59,811 nt of DNA from Spirochaetota bacterium. Lineage in GTDB: Bacteria > Spirochaetota > UBA4802 > JAFGDQ01. The DNA lies in assembly GCA_016932015.1 (NCBI GenBank), contig JAFGDQ010000038.1:1-59811 (forward strand). Reading direction: 5' to 3'. Positions 15,761 through 24,034 of this stretch are shown piece after piece. Position 1 is the first letter of the stretch, and each line of letters begins with the position of its first letter. Under the pieces are notes generated by a model, which had not been told where the DNA came from, did no database searches, and saw only the letters and a list, made by a program, of their open reading frames with translations. Both the position numbers and the translations under genes were made by a program.

Positions 15761-15794
15761 AAAATGCCGAATTATCCGTATTTTCCGGCATTTT
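15761..15794 (-). terminator. Terminator-like hairpin in the GRE leader (possible attenuator)
   Basis: On the leftward strand the sequence reads AAAATGCCG, a 16-base loop, CGGCATTTT and further T residues, eight T in all. This is a full intrinsic-terminator layout, about 240 bases upstream of the GRE start and just downstream of the palindromic operator. If leftward transcription starts near the operator, most transcripts could stop here unless the hairpin is prevented from forming. An ordinary gene-end terminator makes little sense between divergent genes. Confidence 0.5.
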
Positions 15795-15805
15795 CCGCGT
15801 TTTAC

Positions 15806-15827
15806 TTTTACTTAACGATAAGTAAAA
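15806..15827. promoter_or_regulatory. 22-bp palindromic operator candidate, copy 1
   Basis: Arms TTTTACTTA and TAAGTAAAA around ACGA. The inner 18 bp, TTACTTA-ACGA-TAAGTAA, recur exactly at 19601-19618. Length and symmetry suit a TetR-family dimer, and the TetR gene starts 300 bases to the right. This is the best candidate operator for the regulator. Confidence 0.65.
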
Positions 15828-16124
15828 AGGTGGCATGAATTCAGTAGTGTTCTTCGTGGAAAATGGCAGGTATTTTTATTTTTTAAGATAATGTTTGCTA
15901 AAAAAATGCAGCTTATAAAGGATTTATCCTTGATAAAGTCAGCTATGAATCTATAAAAGGATACATTATATAATATCCGTTAAAAATTATTTTTTTCTGC
16001 TGCACTTGTTATATTCGTTAAGGGCTGTTGATTTTAATATTGTATTTGGAATGTAAAATTCTGGAAATAAAGGGCTTATTAGGCCTGAAAACCCGGAGCT
16101 GATGTGTTAAATGGGAGCTTTGAA

Positions 16125-16745
16125 ATGAGAAATAAACAGAAAAACAAGAAACTGTCCAGAGAGGCAATTTTGTCTGAAGCTAAACATCTGTTTAGCATAA
16201 AAGGCTATAAAGGGACAACTTTACAGGACCTGACCAGTTCATTCGGTGTTTCCAGACCTTCAATTTATTATTACTATAAAAGCAAAATGGATATATTGTC
16301 CGAGCTTCATTCTACCGGATTTAATGAATCCATGACTAATTTTGATAAAATACTTTCCGGAAATCTTAAGACTAAAGAAAAATTCAGGAAAGTACTTGAG
16401 GTTCATACCCGTTTTCTTACCTGCGACCCGGAAATGTCAAAAATTTTCTATCTTGATGAAATGGAAATGCCTGCAAAATTAAGAAAAGAGAATAAAAGGC
16501 GAAGAAAGGAGTACACTGATAAAATTATAGAAGTATATGAAAAGGGTATGAAAGAGGGAATATTTAAAAAATTTGATCCTAAAATGGCTGTTTTTCTGCT
16601 GCTTGGTGCCTGCAACTGGATAGCAATATGGTACTCTTCTGAAAAGCGTTTTAAACCGGATGAGATTGTGGAAACTCTGATGGAAATACTTACATCAGGA
16701 TATGAGGGCAAAAAAATGCTTAAAAAAACAGCTGCCGGGAAATAA
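16125..16745 (+). CDS. TetR/AcrR-family transcriptional regulator
   Basis: A 206-residue protein from ATG 16125 (GGGAG seven bases upstream; a GTG start at 16104 is less likely). The N-terminal helix-turn-helix is standard: LSREAILSEAKHLFSIKGYK then GTTLQDLTSSFGVSRPSIYY with YYKSK after. The C-terminal ligand-binding half is helical and of the KstR/FadR-like type common in acyl-CoA or steroid gene clusters. It is divergent from the GRE operon and convergent with the SDR gene. I infer that it binds the shared palindrome and represses the GRE-mutase and redox blocks until an intermediate is bound. Confidence 0.88.
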   Translation: MRNKQKNKKLSREAILSEAKHLFSIKGYKGTTLQDLTSSFGVSRPSIYYYYKSKMDILSELHSTGFNESMTNFDKILSGNLKTKEKFRKVLEVHTRFLTCDPEMSKIFYLDEMEMPAKLRKENKRRRKEYTDKIIEVYEKGMKEGIFKKFDPKMAVFLLLGACNWIAIWYSSEKRFKPDEIVETLMEILTSGYEGKKMLKKTAAGK

Positions 16746-16770
16746 TGCAGCTGTTTTTTAAATATCTATC

Positions 16771-17601
16771 CTATTTTTTCATTTTTTCATTCAGATATTC
16801 TTCAATGTTAAAAGTTGCTCCATGTGCCAGGAGAGGCTGTCCTCCTGCTACATGAATGATCTGTCCGGTGACATAATCTGAAAGGCCTGATCCCAGAAAC
16901 AAAGCCGGTCCGGCAATATCTACGGCCTTTCCGATTTTTTCAAGCGGAACCTCTTTTTTTGCTATTGCGGCAAAAAGATCATCCCTGTCTTTTCCAGGCG
17001 GCACAAGCGCATCCCAGAAAGTAGTTTCAACCGGGCCCGGCACTATTGCATTTACATAGATATTCCTCGGTGCAAGCTCAAAAGCCAGATTCTTTGTAAG
17101 TCCGAGTATTCCTGCTTTTGCGGTATGATAATGAAGTACTGAAACGCACGGGCTTACAGCTCCCATTGATGAAATAAAAATAATTTTTCCGTAATTGTTT
17201 TTCTTCATGCTTTCAAGGACAGCCATGGTAACCATGAAAGGCCCTTTTAAATTTAAATCAACGACTTTGTCCCATTCTTCTTCTGTAATATTGTCCGAAT
17301 TTCCTCTTCCTTCTGTTCCGGAAACTCCGCCCGCGCAGTTTACGAGGATATCAATTTTTCCGAATTCCTTTACCGCTGTATCGACCATGCTTCTGATTTC
17401 TGCAGCATTAGTGATGTCTGCTTTTATTGCTATTGCTCTTCTGCCGAGTGATTTAATTTCATCAGCTACAACCTGAGCTGCATCCTGACTTAAGTCATTT
17501 ATTATAAGATCACACCCATTTTCAGCATACATGCGAGCTATGGCTCTGCCCATACCGTTAGCGCTTCCGGTAACAAGAGCTATCCTGTCTTTAAGTAACA
17601 T
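16771..17601 (-). CDS. Short-chain dehydrogenase/reductase (SDR)
   Basis: A 276-residue classical SDR that would oxidise an alcohol or reduce a ketone using NAD(P). It has the cofactor motif TGSANGMG, DIT after the third strand, NCAGG, catalytic Ser in FISSMG, and YHTAK. Family-standard PGPVETTF follows. A C-terminal extension of about 20 residues (HGATFNIEEYLNEKMKK) is longer than in typical FabG. Asp/Asn after the second strand (IINDLS) hints at NAD preference. It is convergent with TetR and divergent from the MFS gene. Substrate unknown. Confidence 0.85.
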   Translation of the reverse strand: MLLKDRIALVTGSANGMGRAIARMYAENGCDLIINDLSQDAAQVVADEIKSLGRRAIAIKADITNAAEIRSMVDTAVKEFGKIDILVNCAGGVSGTEGRGNSDNITEEEWDKVVDLNLKGPFMVTMAVLESMKKNNYGKIIFISSMGAVSPCVSVLHYHTAKAGILGLTKNLAFELAPRNIYVNAIVPGPVETTFWDALVPPGKDRDDLFAAIAKKEVPLEKIGKAVDIAGPALFLGSGLSDYVTGQIIHVAGGQPLLAHGATFNIEEYLNEKMKK

Positions 17602-17700
17602 TCTTTCCCTCCATTTTTATTTTGGTTGACTGAAACACTGGTAAAATAAATATATTCTCAGTCAGTTGAAAATTATGCATCTGAATTTTGCATCTAATAG

Positions 17701-17735
17701 TTGACTTTTTTTTAATTATTCGATTAAATAATTAA
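17701..17735. promoter_or_regulatory. Promoter and AT-rich palindrome in the SDR/MFS divergent gap
   Basis: TTGACT (17701-17706), 17 bases, TTAAAT (17724-17729) is a plausible promoter for the rightward MFS gene. Overlapping it is a perfect palindrome with arms TTAATTATT and AATAATTAA around CGATTA (17712-17735). A protein bound there would block the promoter. The sequence differs from the TTACTTA operator. Confidence 0.45.
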
Positions 17736-17875
17736 GCGTGATGGATGCAAAACCCTGTTTTCCCGTATAACCGTATTAATATAACATCTGTCAATAGAAA
17801 ATTATTAATTTCTTCACATACGCAAGCATTGTAAGCGGAAATTATAAAATAAAAATATAGAGAATATAAATAAAA

Positions 17876-19495
17876 ATGTCTGAAAACAAAGGAAGTTTTT
17901 TATCATCTCTTCAGCCTTTGAAAGTCCCTTTTTTCAGGATGATATGGATTACGAATTCGTTTTCCATGTTCGGGATGTGGATGCACGATGTTGCTGCTGC
18001 ATGGCTGATGACCTCGCTGGCACCGTCTCCGCTGATGGTTGCTTTAATTCAAACAGCTACAACACTGCCTATGGCTTTGCTTGCCCTGCCTGCGGGCGCA
18101 TTTGCGGATATTTTTGACCGTAAAAAGCTGCTTCTTACTACTTTTGTCTGGAGATTCGTTGTTGCCCTGACACTGGGATTGCTGGTTATTTTCGGCCTGG
18201 TAAATCCCGGAATTCTGCTTGTTGCTACATTCGTTCTAAGCCTCGGTTCTGCAATTGGCGCGCCTGTGTGGCAAACTGTATTTCCGGAAATAGTACCGCG
18301 TAAAGTATTGTCTGAGGCGGTCATGCTTAATGCTGTAACATTCAATACAGCCCGCGGAGTCGGGCCTGCAATTGGCGGTTTTGTGCTTACTTTTCTGGGA
18401 GCAGGGGCAAACTTTATTATTAATGCCGCAAGTTTGATAAGCACTGGACTTGTTATAAGTACCTGGAAAAGGAAGAAGAAAAAGAGTACTCTTCCTGAAG
18501 AAAGAATGATCGGGGCTATTCGTTCCGGAGTTCGCTATGTGCGTCATTCTCCTGAAATTAAAAATATGCTTATTCATACCATAACATTTGCATTTTGTGC
18601 GAGTGCAATGTGGTCTTTGATACCATATGTCGCAAAAGAGACTCTAAAAGTTAGTTCTTCTGAATATGGAATACTTCTGGCTGTATTCGGCATGGGCGGC
18701 ATTGTCGGACTTTTGCTTATGTCGAAAATACGGCATCTGTTTTCTTTTAATCTTTTAATTGCAGGTTCCGCATTCCTGTTTTCATTTGTTCTTTTCGCAA
18801 TGGCTTACGGCAAAAGCTACTGGCTTCTGGCTGCTGCCATGCTTCCTGCCGGTGTTTCCTGGCTGATTGTATTGTCGTCATTGATGGCTGCTCTTCAGTC
18901 TGTGGCGCCTTCGTGGGTGCTCGGCCGCGTAATGTCGGTTCATGCGCTTATATTTTTCGGGACGCAGGCAGGCGGAAGCGCCATATGGGGAACCGCAGCC
19001 GGAATTGCCGGTATTCCTGTTGTATTACTGATTGCGGCAGTTCTGCTGGTTATCAGCATTCCGGCTACATATCCTTTCAAGTTAATTACAGGGGAAGGAG
19101 TGGATCTCAGGCCGTATGCGGAATGGAGGCTTTCTCCGCTAAAGCAGCGTCCCGGTATGGAGGAGGGGCCGGTTCTTGTAACGCTTGAATATGAAATTGA
19201 CCCGAAAAAAGCATCCAGATTTATTAAAGCTATGGGGCCTTTAAAGGCAACAAGGCGGAAATACGGTGCTGTTATGTGGAGGTTATTCAAGGATGTCTCA
19301 AAACCGGGACATTACAGGGAATCATTTCTTGTTGAATCGTGGGCTGAGCATATCAGGCAGCATGAACGTTTTACGGTTTCCGACATAAAAATACTTAATC
19401 ATGTAAATTCATTTGCCATAGGCGGAAAACCTTACAGGGTTGAACACTATATTGCGGAACCTGTAATTGCGCCGAAGCTCAGTAAATTAAAGTAA
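17876..19495 (+). CDS. MFS transporter with C-terminal soluble domain, PF05977-like
   Basis: A 539-residue carrier. About 12 membrane helices occupy residues 20-415; motifs match the first MFS gene (FRMIWITNSFSMFGMWMHDV, DRKKLLL, NTARGVGPAIGGF). A soluble C-terminal domain of about 120 residues follows (EEGPVLVTLEYEI, FIKAMGPLKATRRKYGAVMW, SFLVESWAEHIRQHERFT), resembling an antibiotic-monooxygenase/ferredoxin-like fold seen in many members of this family. The probable role is export of an organic compound or metal chelate. Start codon ATG with a weak site (no clear GGAG). It may handle the substrate or by-products of the neighbouring pathways. Confidence 0.8.
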   Translation: MSENKGSFLSSLQPLKVPFFRMIWITNSFSMFGMWMHDVAAAWLMTSLAPSPLMVALIQTATTLPMALLALPAGAFADIFDRKKLLLTTFVWRFVVALTLGLLVIFGLVNPGILLVATFVLSLGSAIGAPVWQTVFPEIVPRKVLSEAVMLNAVTFNTARGVGPAIGGFVLTFLGAGANFIINAASLISTGLVISTWKRKKKKSTLPEERMIGAIRSGVRYVRHSPEIKNMLIHTITFAFCASAMWSLIPYVAKETLKVSSSEYGILLAVFGMGGIVGLLLMSKIRHLFSFNLLIAGSAFLFSFVLFAMAYGKSYWLLAAAMLPAGVSWLIVLSSLMAALQSVAPSWVLGRVMSVHALIFFGTQAGGSAIWGTAAGIAGIPVVLLIAAVLLVISIPATYPFKLITGEGVDLRPYAEWRLSPLKQRPGMEEGPVLVTLEYEIDPKKASRFIKAMGPLKATRRKYGAVMWRLFKDVSKPGHYRESFLVESWAEHIRQHERFTVSDIKILNHVNSFAIGGKPYRVEHYIAEPVIAPKLSKLK

Positions 19496-19571
19496 ATATT
19501 ATTATTTTTGTGTGAAATACGCCTTATGCCGTATTTCGCACAAAAAATGTATTTTTGCCTAATTTTTTTTA

Positions 19572-19618
19572 TTGACAGTTCGCGGGAAAAATTTGCATCC
19601 TTACTTAACGATAAGTAA
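19572..19618 (+). promoter_or_regulatory. TTGACA box with palindromic operator, copy 2
   Basis: TTGACA at 19572-19577 is followed by TTACTTA-ACGA-TAAGTAA at 19601-19618, an exact copy of the 18-bp core at 15808. No good -10 is seen at the normal spacing (GCATCC), so the true start is uncertain, but the palindrome would overlap the start region and suits repression. It is about 490 bases upstream of the NuoF-like gene. Confidence 0.55.
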
Positions 19619-19763
19619 AAATATCTTTCACTTATGATATATTCTCCCCGCTATTTACATTTGATTAAGTGTTCTTGATATAAGGATTTTTTATTTTTTT
19701 GGCGGATTGTGTAATTAATTATTTACATTGCGGAGATGAAAAGGCTGCATGTATAAAATACAC

Positions 19764-19910
19764 TGTGAAAAGATAAGGCCTGCGGAGATCCGGTACGAAA
19801 CAGCAATGGAAAATACCGCCTCCTAAGAGTAATAGAGCAAAATGCTCTGAGCAGAATGCTCTGAGCATAATGCTTTATGAAGTTGTGGGCCGGAAGACTG
19901 TACCAGTAAA
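19764..19910 (+). ncRNA. Candidate structured leader RNA upstream of the NuoF-like gene
   Basis: A GC-rich island in an AT-rich 610-base gap. Possible stems: CGGTA (19791-19795) with TACCG (19814-19818); GGCC (19777-19780) with GGCC (19888-19891); alternatively GGTAC (19792-19796) with GTACC (19900-19904). The two GGTAC pairings exclude each other, as in a switching RNA. Unpaired purine-rich stretches (GAAACAGCAATGGAAAA, GCCTCCTAAGAG) lie between. I do not recognise a family with certainty; a molybdenum/tungsten cofactor-type riboswitch would suit the locus but is only a guess. It ends about 200 bases before the gene. Confidence 0.35.
19835..19876 (+). repeat. Three tandem 14-nt repeats, each self-complementary
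   Basis: Units GAGCAAAATGCTCT, GAGCAGAATGCTCT and GAGCATAATGCTTT follow without a gap. Each pairs GAGCA with TGCTC around three bases (the third ends TGCTT). It sits inside the candidate structured leader and could form three small hairpins or alternative long ones. Copy number may vary between strains. Confidence 0.75.
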
Positions 19911-20107
19911 TTCAGAGATTTATAATAATTAGGTTATTAATAAAACGGACGAAGTAATCGGAATATCAGCTTAATTCAGCAAACAGATGATATGGTATTA
20001 CTTTTCTTATCGTTTATGTTTAAAAATTTTCTTTCCGTTGAATCTAATAAAATAATCTATTGCAATAATGAATTACGGTTACAGCTTTCTGATTAGAAGG
20101 GAAGGTG

Positions 20108-21757
20108 ATGAATTTCGATCAAATTCATGTAAAAGCTGAAACTGAAAGCGGTTATTTATCTGATAATAGTAGTATTAATGTCTATATTTCCTCTCGAGCG
20201 GATGATTCGACAGTCCGTGAAATTAATGAAAACTTCCAGAATAATAAAAATAATTTAAATTTTAACATCATAAGTGCGGGTTCTCCTGGTTATTTTGATC
20301 TTGACCCGATAGTGATTATTGAAAAGCCCGGTAATCCCCTGATTCTGTACAGCAAATTCAATCCAAATAAAGTTTCTGAAATAATTAAAGATTATCTGCT
20401 TGAGAACAATCCCCGTTCTGATCTGGCTTTATGCACTTTAGGACAGGAAAAAATTGAAAATATTCCCTGCATAGACGATCTGCCTTTCTTTAATATTCAG
20501 AATCGTATAATACTGCGTAATTGCGGATTGGTTGCACCTGAAAATATAAATCACTATATTCTGCGCGGCGGTTTTAGAGGACTTTCGGAAGTCCTTAAAA
20601 CGGATCAGGCTGGCGCGGTTGACAGGCTTGAAAAATCCGGTTTAAGAGGAAGAGGCGGAGCAGGATATTTTACGGCTGATAAATGGAAATCTCTTCAGGA
20701 ACAGGAAGGCAATGAAAAGTATATAATATGCAATGCATCTGATTCCGACCCGTTCTCATTTACGGCAAGGATTCTTCTTTCCGGCGATCCGTATTCAGTT
20801 CTTGAGGGAATGCTGATCAGCGCGTATTCTACCGGAGCATGCAAATGCATTATTACTGTAGATTCCGAATTTAAGCCGGATACTGAAATTCTTGCTTCAG
20901 CGGTTGATCGGATGAAGGAATACGGTCTGTTCGGGAATTCTATTATGGATTCCGGTTTTAACTGCGAAATAGAAATAATAGAATCAGCGGTTTCTCTGCC
21001 GTCCGGAGAAGAAACTGCGTTACTGCGCAAACTTGAAAATAAACAGCCTATGCCGTTTCTGCGTCCTCCTTATCCTGAAAAAGCGGGATTAAACGGTAAA
21101 CCGGTAATAGTAAATAATATTGAGACATTTGCAAATATAACTGCTGTATTTCAATTCGGCCCGGACAAAATATCCGGGATCGGAACTGAAAGAAGCAAAG
21201 GTACGAAGATTATTACTCTTGCAGAAAACGGATCTGCAAAATATATAATTGAAATTCCTTTCGGTACCAGTCTTAAGACTGTTCTTGAAAATTATAAAAG
21301 CATAGTAAAAGATTCTGGAAATATTAAAGCGGTTCAGTTTGGAGGCCCGACAGGTGCATATTTTCTTCCTGATGCGGATATCGCTGTTGATTATGATGAA
21401 ATAAATAAAATCTCTGTTATCGGATCCGGTACTCTGGAATTTATATTTGATACTGAATGTGCTGTTGAAACAGCAATGAATAAAATGATATATCTGCATG
21501 ACCAGTCATGTGGGAAATGTGTTTTCTGCAGAGAGGGAACTTTCCAGATGGCTGCCATTCTGGAGGATATTGCCAAAGGAACCGGAAAGCCTCAGGATAT
21601 TGATTTATTGAAAGAAATCGCTGATCAGATGAAAACAGGCTGTATCTGTCAGCTGGGACGGACAGCCGCTAATCCTGTTTTAAGTACTTTGCAGCTTTTC
21701 CGTAATGAGTATGATATTCATTTAAAAGAAAAGAAGTGTCCTTTTAACAGGCAGTAA
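20108..21757 (+). CDS. NuoF/HydB-like flavoprotein with divergent NADH-FMN loop
   Basis: A 549-residue homologue of the NADH-binding subunit of complex I and of NAD-linked hydrogenases. ATG 20108 is preferred over GTG 20105. The family core is clear: GLRGRGGAGYFTADKW near residue 195, PSGEETALL, RPPYPEKAGLNGKP and VNNIET. The C-terminal [4Fe-4S] site is CGKCVFCREGT with a final CICQLGR. The loop that contacts FMN and NADH, normally CNADEGDPG, here reads CNASDSDPF, and CGEE is SGEE. The N-terminal thioredoxin-like part has lost its cluster cysteines. It pairs with the NuoG/GltD-like gene 25 bases downstream. I infer an electron-transfer module, possibly with altered electron donor. Confidence 0.83.
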   Translation: MNFDQIHVKAETESGYLSDNSSINVYISSRADDSTVREINENFQNNKNNLNFNIISAGSPGYFDLDPIVIIEKPGNPLILYSKFNPNKVSEIIKDYLLENNPRSDLALCTLGQEKIENIPCIDDLPFFNIQNRIILRNCGLVAPENINHYILRGGFRGLSEVLKTDQAGAVDRLEKSGLRGRGGAGYFTADKWKSLQEQEGNEKYIICNASDSDPFSFTARILLSGDPYSVLEGMLISAYSTGACKCIITVDSEFKPDTEILASAVDRMKEYGLFGNSIMDSGFNCEIEIIESAVSLPSGEETALLRKLENKQPMPFLRPPYPEKAGLNGKPVIVNNIETFANITAVFQFGPDKISGIGTERSKGTKIITLAENGSAKYIIEIPFGTSLKTVLENYKSIVKDSGNIKAVQFGGPTGAYFLPDADIAVDYDEINKISVIGSGTLEFIFDTECAVETAMNKMIYLHDQSCGKCVFCREGTFQMAAILEDIAKGTGKPQDIDLLKEIADQMKTGCICQLGRTAANPVLSTLQLFRNEYDIHLKEKKCPFNRQ

Positions 21758-21782
21758 TCAGTAATATTCGGAGCTTATTATT

Positions 21783-23888
21783 TTGAGTACAATCAAATTT
21801 AATATAGACGGTAAAGATGTAGAGGTCCGGAATGGCAGGAGCGTTCTGGAAGCGGCTCTTGATTCAGGTATTTATATTCCGCATCTTTGTTATCATGAGG
21901 ATCTTTCCCCTATCGGAGCATGCAGATTATGTATTGTTGAAATTGAAGGCATGGAGGGACTGGTGCTTTCATGCTCTACTCCTGCCGCAGAAGGTATGGT
22001 CGTTAAGACAGGTTCTGAAAGTATTGATGCTTCCAGAAGACTCGCTATGGAACTTCTGCTTGCCGGGCATCCGCCTGATTGCGGAACGTGCGTAAAATAT
22101 CTTAACTGCGAACTTCAGTCTTTAAAACAGTACATAATCGGTGACCATATAAGAGTCAGAACACGGTCAAAGCTGATTCCTGTTAACGCGGACAATCCTA
22201 TTTTTCTGCATGAACCCAATAAATGCGTATTGTGCGGAAGGTGCGTCAGGGCATGTCATGAGCTTCGCGGTGTCGGTGTTCTTTTTTATAAAAAGCAGGG
22301 CAGGGAAACATACATCGGTACTGAAAACGGGCTATCGCTTGCCGAGTCAGGCTGCAGGTTTTGCGGAGCCTGTGCTGAAGTTTGCCCTACAGGGGCGATA
22401 ATGGACAAGGAGGAATTTGCCAAAGGCAAAAGCCGCAAGGCAGCTCTTGTGCCGTGCAGATATGCTTGCCCTGCTGAGATCGATGTTCCCAAATATATCC
22501 GTTTTATCAGAGAAAAGAATTATTCCGCAGCAGCAGCTGTTATTCGCGAAAAAGTTCCTTTCCCGGGAGTGCTTGGTTATGTCTGCGATCATCCCTGTGA
22601 GGATGTATGCAAAAGAGGTGAAATTAACCATCCGATTTCGATAAGAAATCTTAAAAGATATGCTGTTGAGCATGATACTGAAAAAATCTGGAAGGAAAAA
22701 TCCAGGAAGAAAGACGCAACTGGTAGAAAAGCTGCGGTTATCGGATCAGGCCCTGCCGGACTTACTGCTGCGTATTATCTTTGTAAGCAGGGACATGAGG
22801 TTACTGTATTTGAGGCTCTGCCTCAGGCCGGCGGCATGATGCGTTACGGCATTCCGGAATACCGTATGCCAAGAGACATTCTGGACGGAGAAATAAAGAT
22901 CATTGAAGATACCGGTGTCGAAATAAAGACAGACAGCAAAGTTGAATCAATAGATAACCTGTTTGATGACGGATACGAAGCTGTTCTTGTCGCAGTAGGC
23001 GCTCATAAAGGACAGAAACTCCGGATTCCCGGAGCAAGAAGTGAAGGCGTCCTGACAGGCCTTGATTTCTTAAGAGATGTTAACCTGGGAAATGAAGTAA
23101 ATATAGGGAAAAGGGTTGTTGTGCTCGGTGGCGGCAATGTCGCATTTGACTGTGCCCGTGTTGCAAAACGTGCCGGCGCTGAAGAAGTTCATATAGCCTG
23201 CCTGGAATGCAGAGAAGATATGCCTGCCTCCTGTGACGAGATTGACCAGGGGGAGCAGGAAGGTATTTGTCTCAATCCCTCGAAATCATTTAAAAGAATT
23301 ATTAACGAAGAAAAAATCGCAAAAGGTGTCGAGTTCCTTGATGTTGAATCATTAACATTTGATGAAGACAATCTCCCGCAAGTTGAGGTTGTGGATGATT
23401 CCGAACACATCCTTGAAGCAGATACTATTATTTTTGCCATAGGACAGCAGCCCGATATCCCCGAAGAATTCGATCTTGATAAAACAGACAGAAATTTAAT
23501 AGAACTGGATTCATACACTTTTGAGACCAGCAGGGAAGGAGTCTATGCTGCTGGTGATGCGGTAAGCGGCACTGCATCTGTAATTGAAGCTATTGCTTCC
23601 GGCAGAAAGGCCGCCAGTATTATTGACAAGTTCCTTGACGGAGACGGAAGAATTGATGAGAAACTTGCTCCTGAAGCAGAGCTGCAGAAATGCCTTGGAC
23701 CTGACCCTGATTTCGCTGCAATGGACCGTGTAGAGGAAGTCTGTGTCCTGCCTGAAGAAAGGCTTATGAGTTTCTGCAGAGTTGTTGATGAAATGGATGA
23801 AGCTTCGGCAGATTATGAATCAAAAAGATGTCTTCAGTGTGATTTAAGGCTGAGTATCACTCCTGTAAAATTCTGGGGTAATTACTGA
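21783..23888 (+). CDS. NuoG-type ferredoxin domain fused to GltD/NfnB-like NAD(P)H oxidoreductase
   Basis: A 701-residue fusion starting at TTG (GGAG about 10 bases before). Residues 1-80 bind [2Fe-2S] (LCYHEDLSPIGACRLC...SC). A His-Cys cluster motif GHPPDCGTCVKYLNC follows, then two [4Fe-4S] sites (CVLCGRCVRAC, CRFCGACAEVC). From about residue 225 it matches glutamate synthase small subunit and NfnB: CRYACPAEIDVP, CDHPCEDVCKRG, FAD motif GSGPAGLTAAYYL near residue 320, and NAD(P) motif GGGNVAFDCARVAKRAG. It probably moves electrons between NAD(P)H and iron-sulphur partners. The NuoF-like plus GltD-like pairing recalls Geobacter SfrAB and electron-bifurcating systems; which applies is not decidable from sequence. 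Confidence 0.88.
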   Translation: MSTIKFNIDGKDVEVRNGRSVLEAALDSGIYIPHLCYHEDLSPIGACRLCIVEIEGMEGLVLSCSTPAAEGMVVKTGSESIDASRRLAMELLLAGHPPDCGTCVKYLNCELQSLKQYIIGDHIRVRTRSKLIPVNADNPIFLHEPNKCVLCGRCVRACHELRGVGVLFYKKQGRETYIGTENGLSLAESGCRFCGACAEVCPTGAIMDKEEFAKGKSRKAALVPCRYACPAEIDVPKYIRFIREKNYSAAAAVIREKVPFPGVLGYVCDHPCEDVCKRGEINHPISIRNLKRYAVEHDTEKIWKEKSRKKDATGRKAAVIGSGPAGLTAAYYLCKQGHEVTVFEALPQAGGMMRYGIPEYRMPRDILDGEIKIIEDTGVEIKTDSKVESIDNLFDDGYEAVLVAVGAHKGQKLRIPGARSEGVLTGLDFLRDVNLGNEVNIGKRVVVLGGGNVAFDCARVAKRAGAEEVHIACLECREDMPASCDEIDQGEQEGICLNPSKSFKRIINEEKIAKGVEFLDVESLTFDEDNLPQVEVVDDSEHILEADTIIFAIGQQPDIPEEFDLDKTDRNLIELDSYTFETSREGVYAAGDAVSGTASVIEAIASGRKAASIIDKFLDGDGRIDEKLAPEAELQKCLGPDPDFAAMDRVEEVCVLPEERLMSFCRVVDEMDEASADYESKRCLQCDLRLSITPVKFWGNY

Positions 23889-24034
23889 TATTTATCATCA
23901 TTGTTGACTTTTTTTATTACTTATATGACAATCCGCCTGTAAGCCGGGTAAACCCGGCGAATTTACCGGTTTAATAATAATTTTATATATCAAATCATAA
24001 AAACAAAAACTGTTTTTATTTAAGGAGAGAAACA

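Larger units (their letters stand above)
15520..16124. other. Divergent control region between GRE operon and TetR gene
   Basis: 605 bases without a gene, AT-rich. It holds a 22-bp operator-like palindrome, a terminator-like hairpin oriented to act on the GRE transcript, and a further hairpin close to the GRE start; each is listed separately. The part next to the TetR gene (16040-16120) shows only weak promoter resemblance (TTGATT...TGTAAA). Confidence 0.6.

Noticed and set aside
19835..19876. CRISPR array
   Set aside because: Only three 14-nt units without spacers; there are no cas genes.
19764..19910. Group II intron or cobalamin riboswitch
   Set aside because: No domain V-like hairpin, no reverse transcriptase and no recognisable B12-box were seen.
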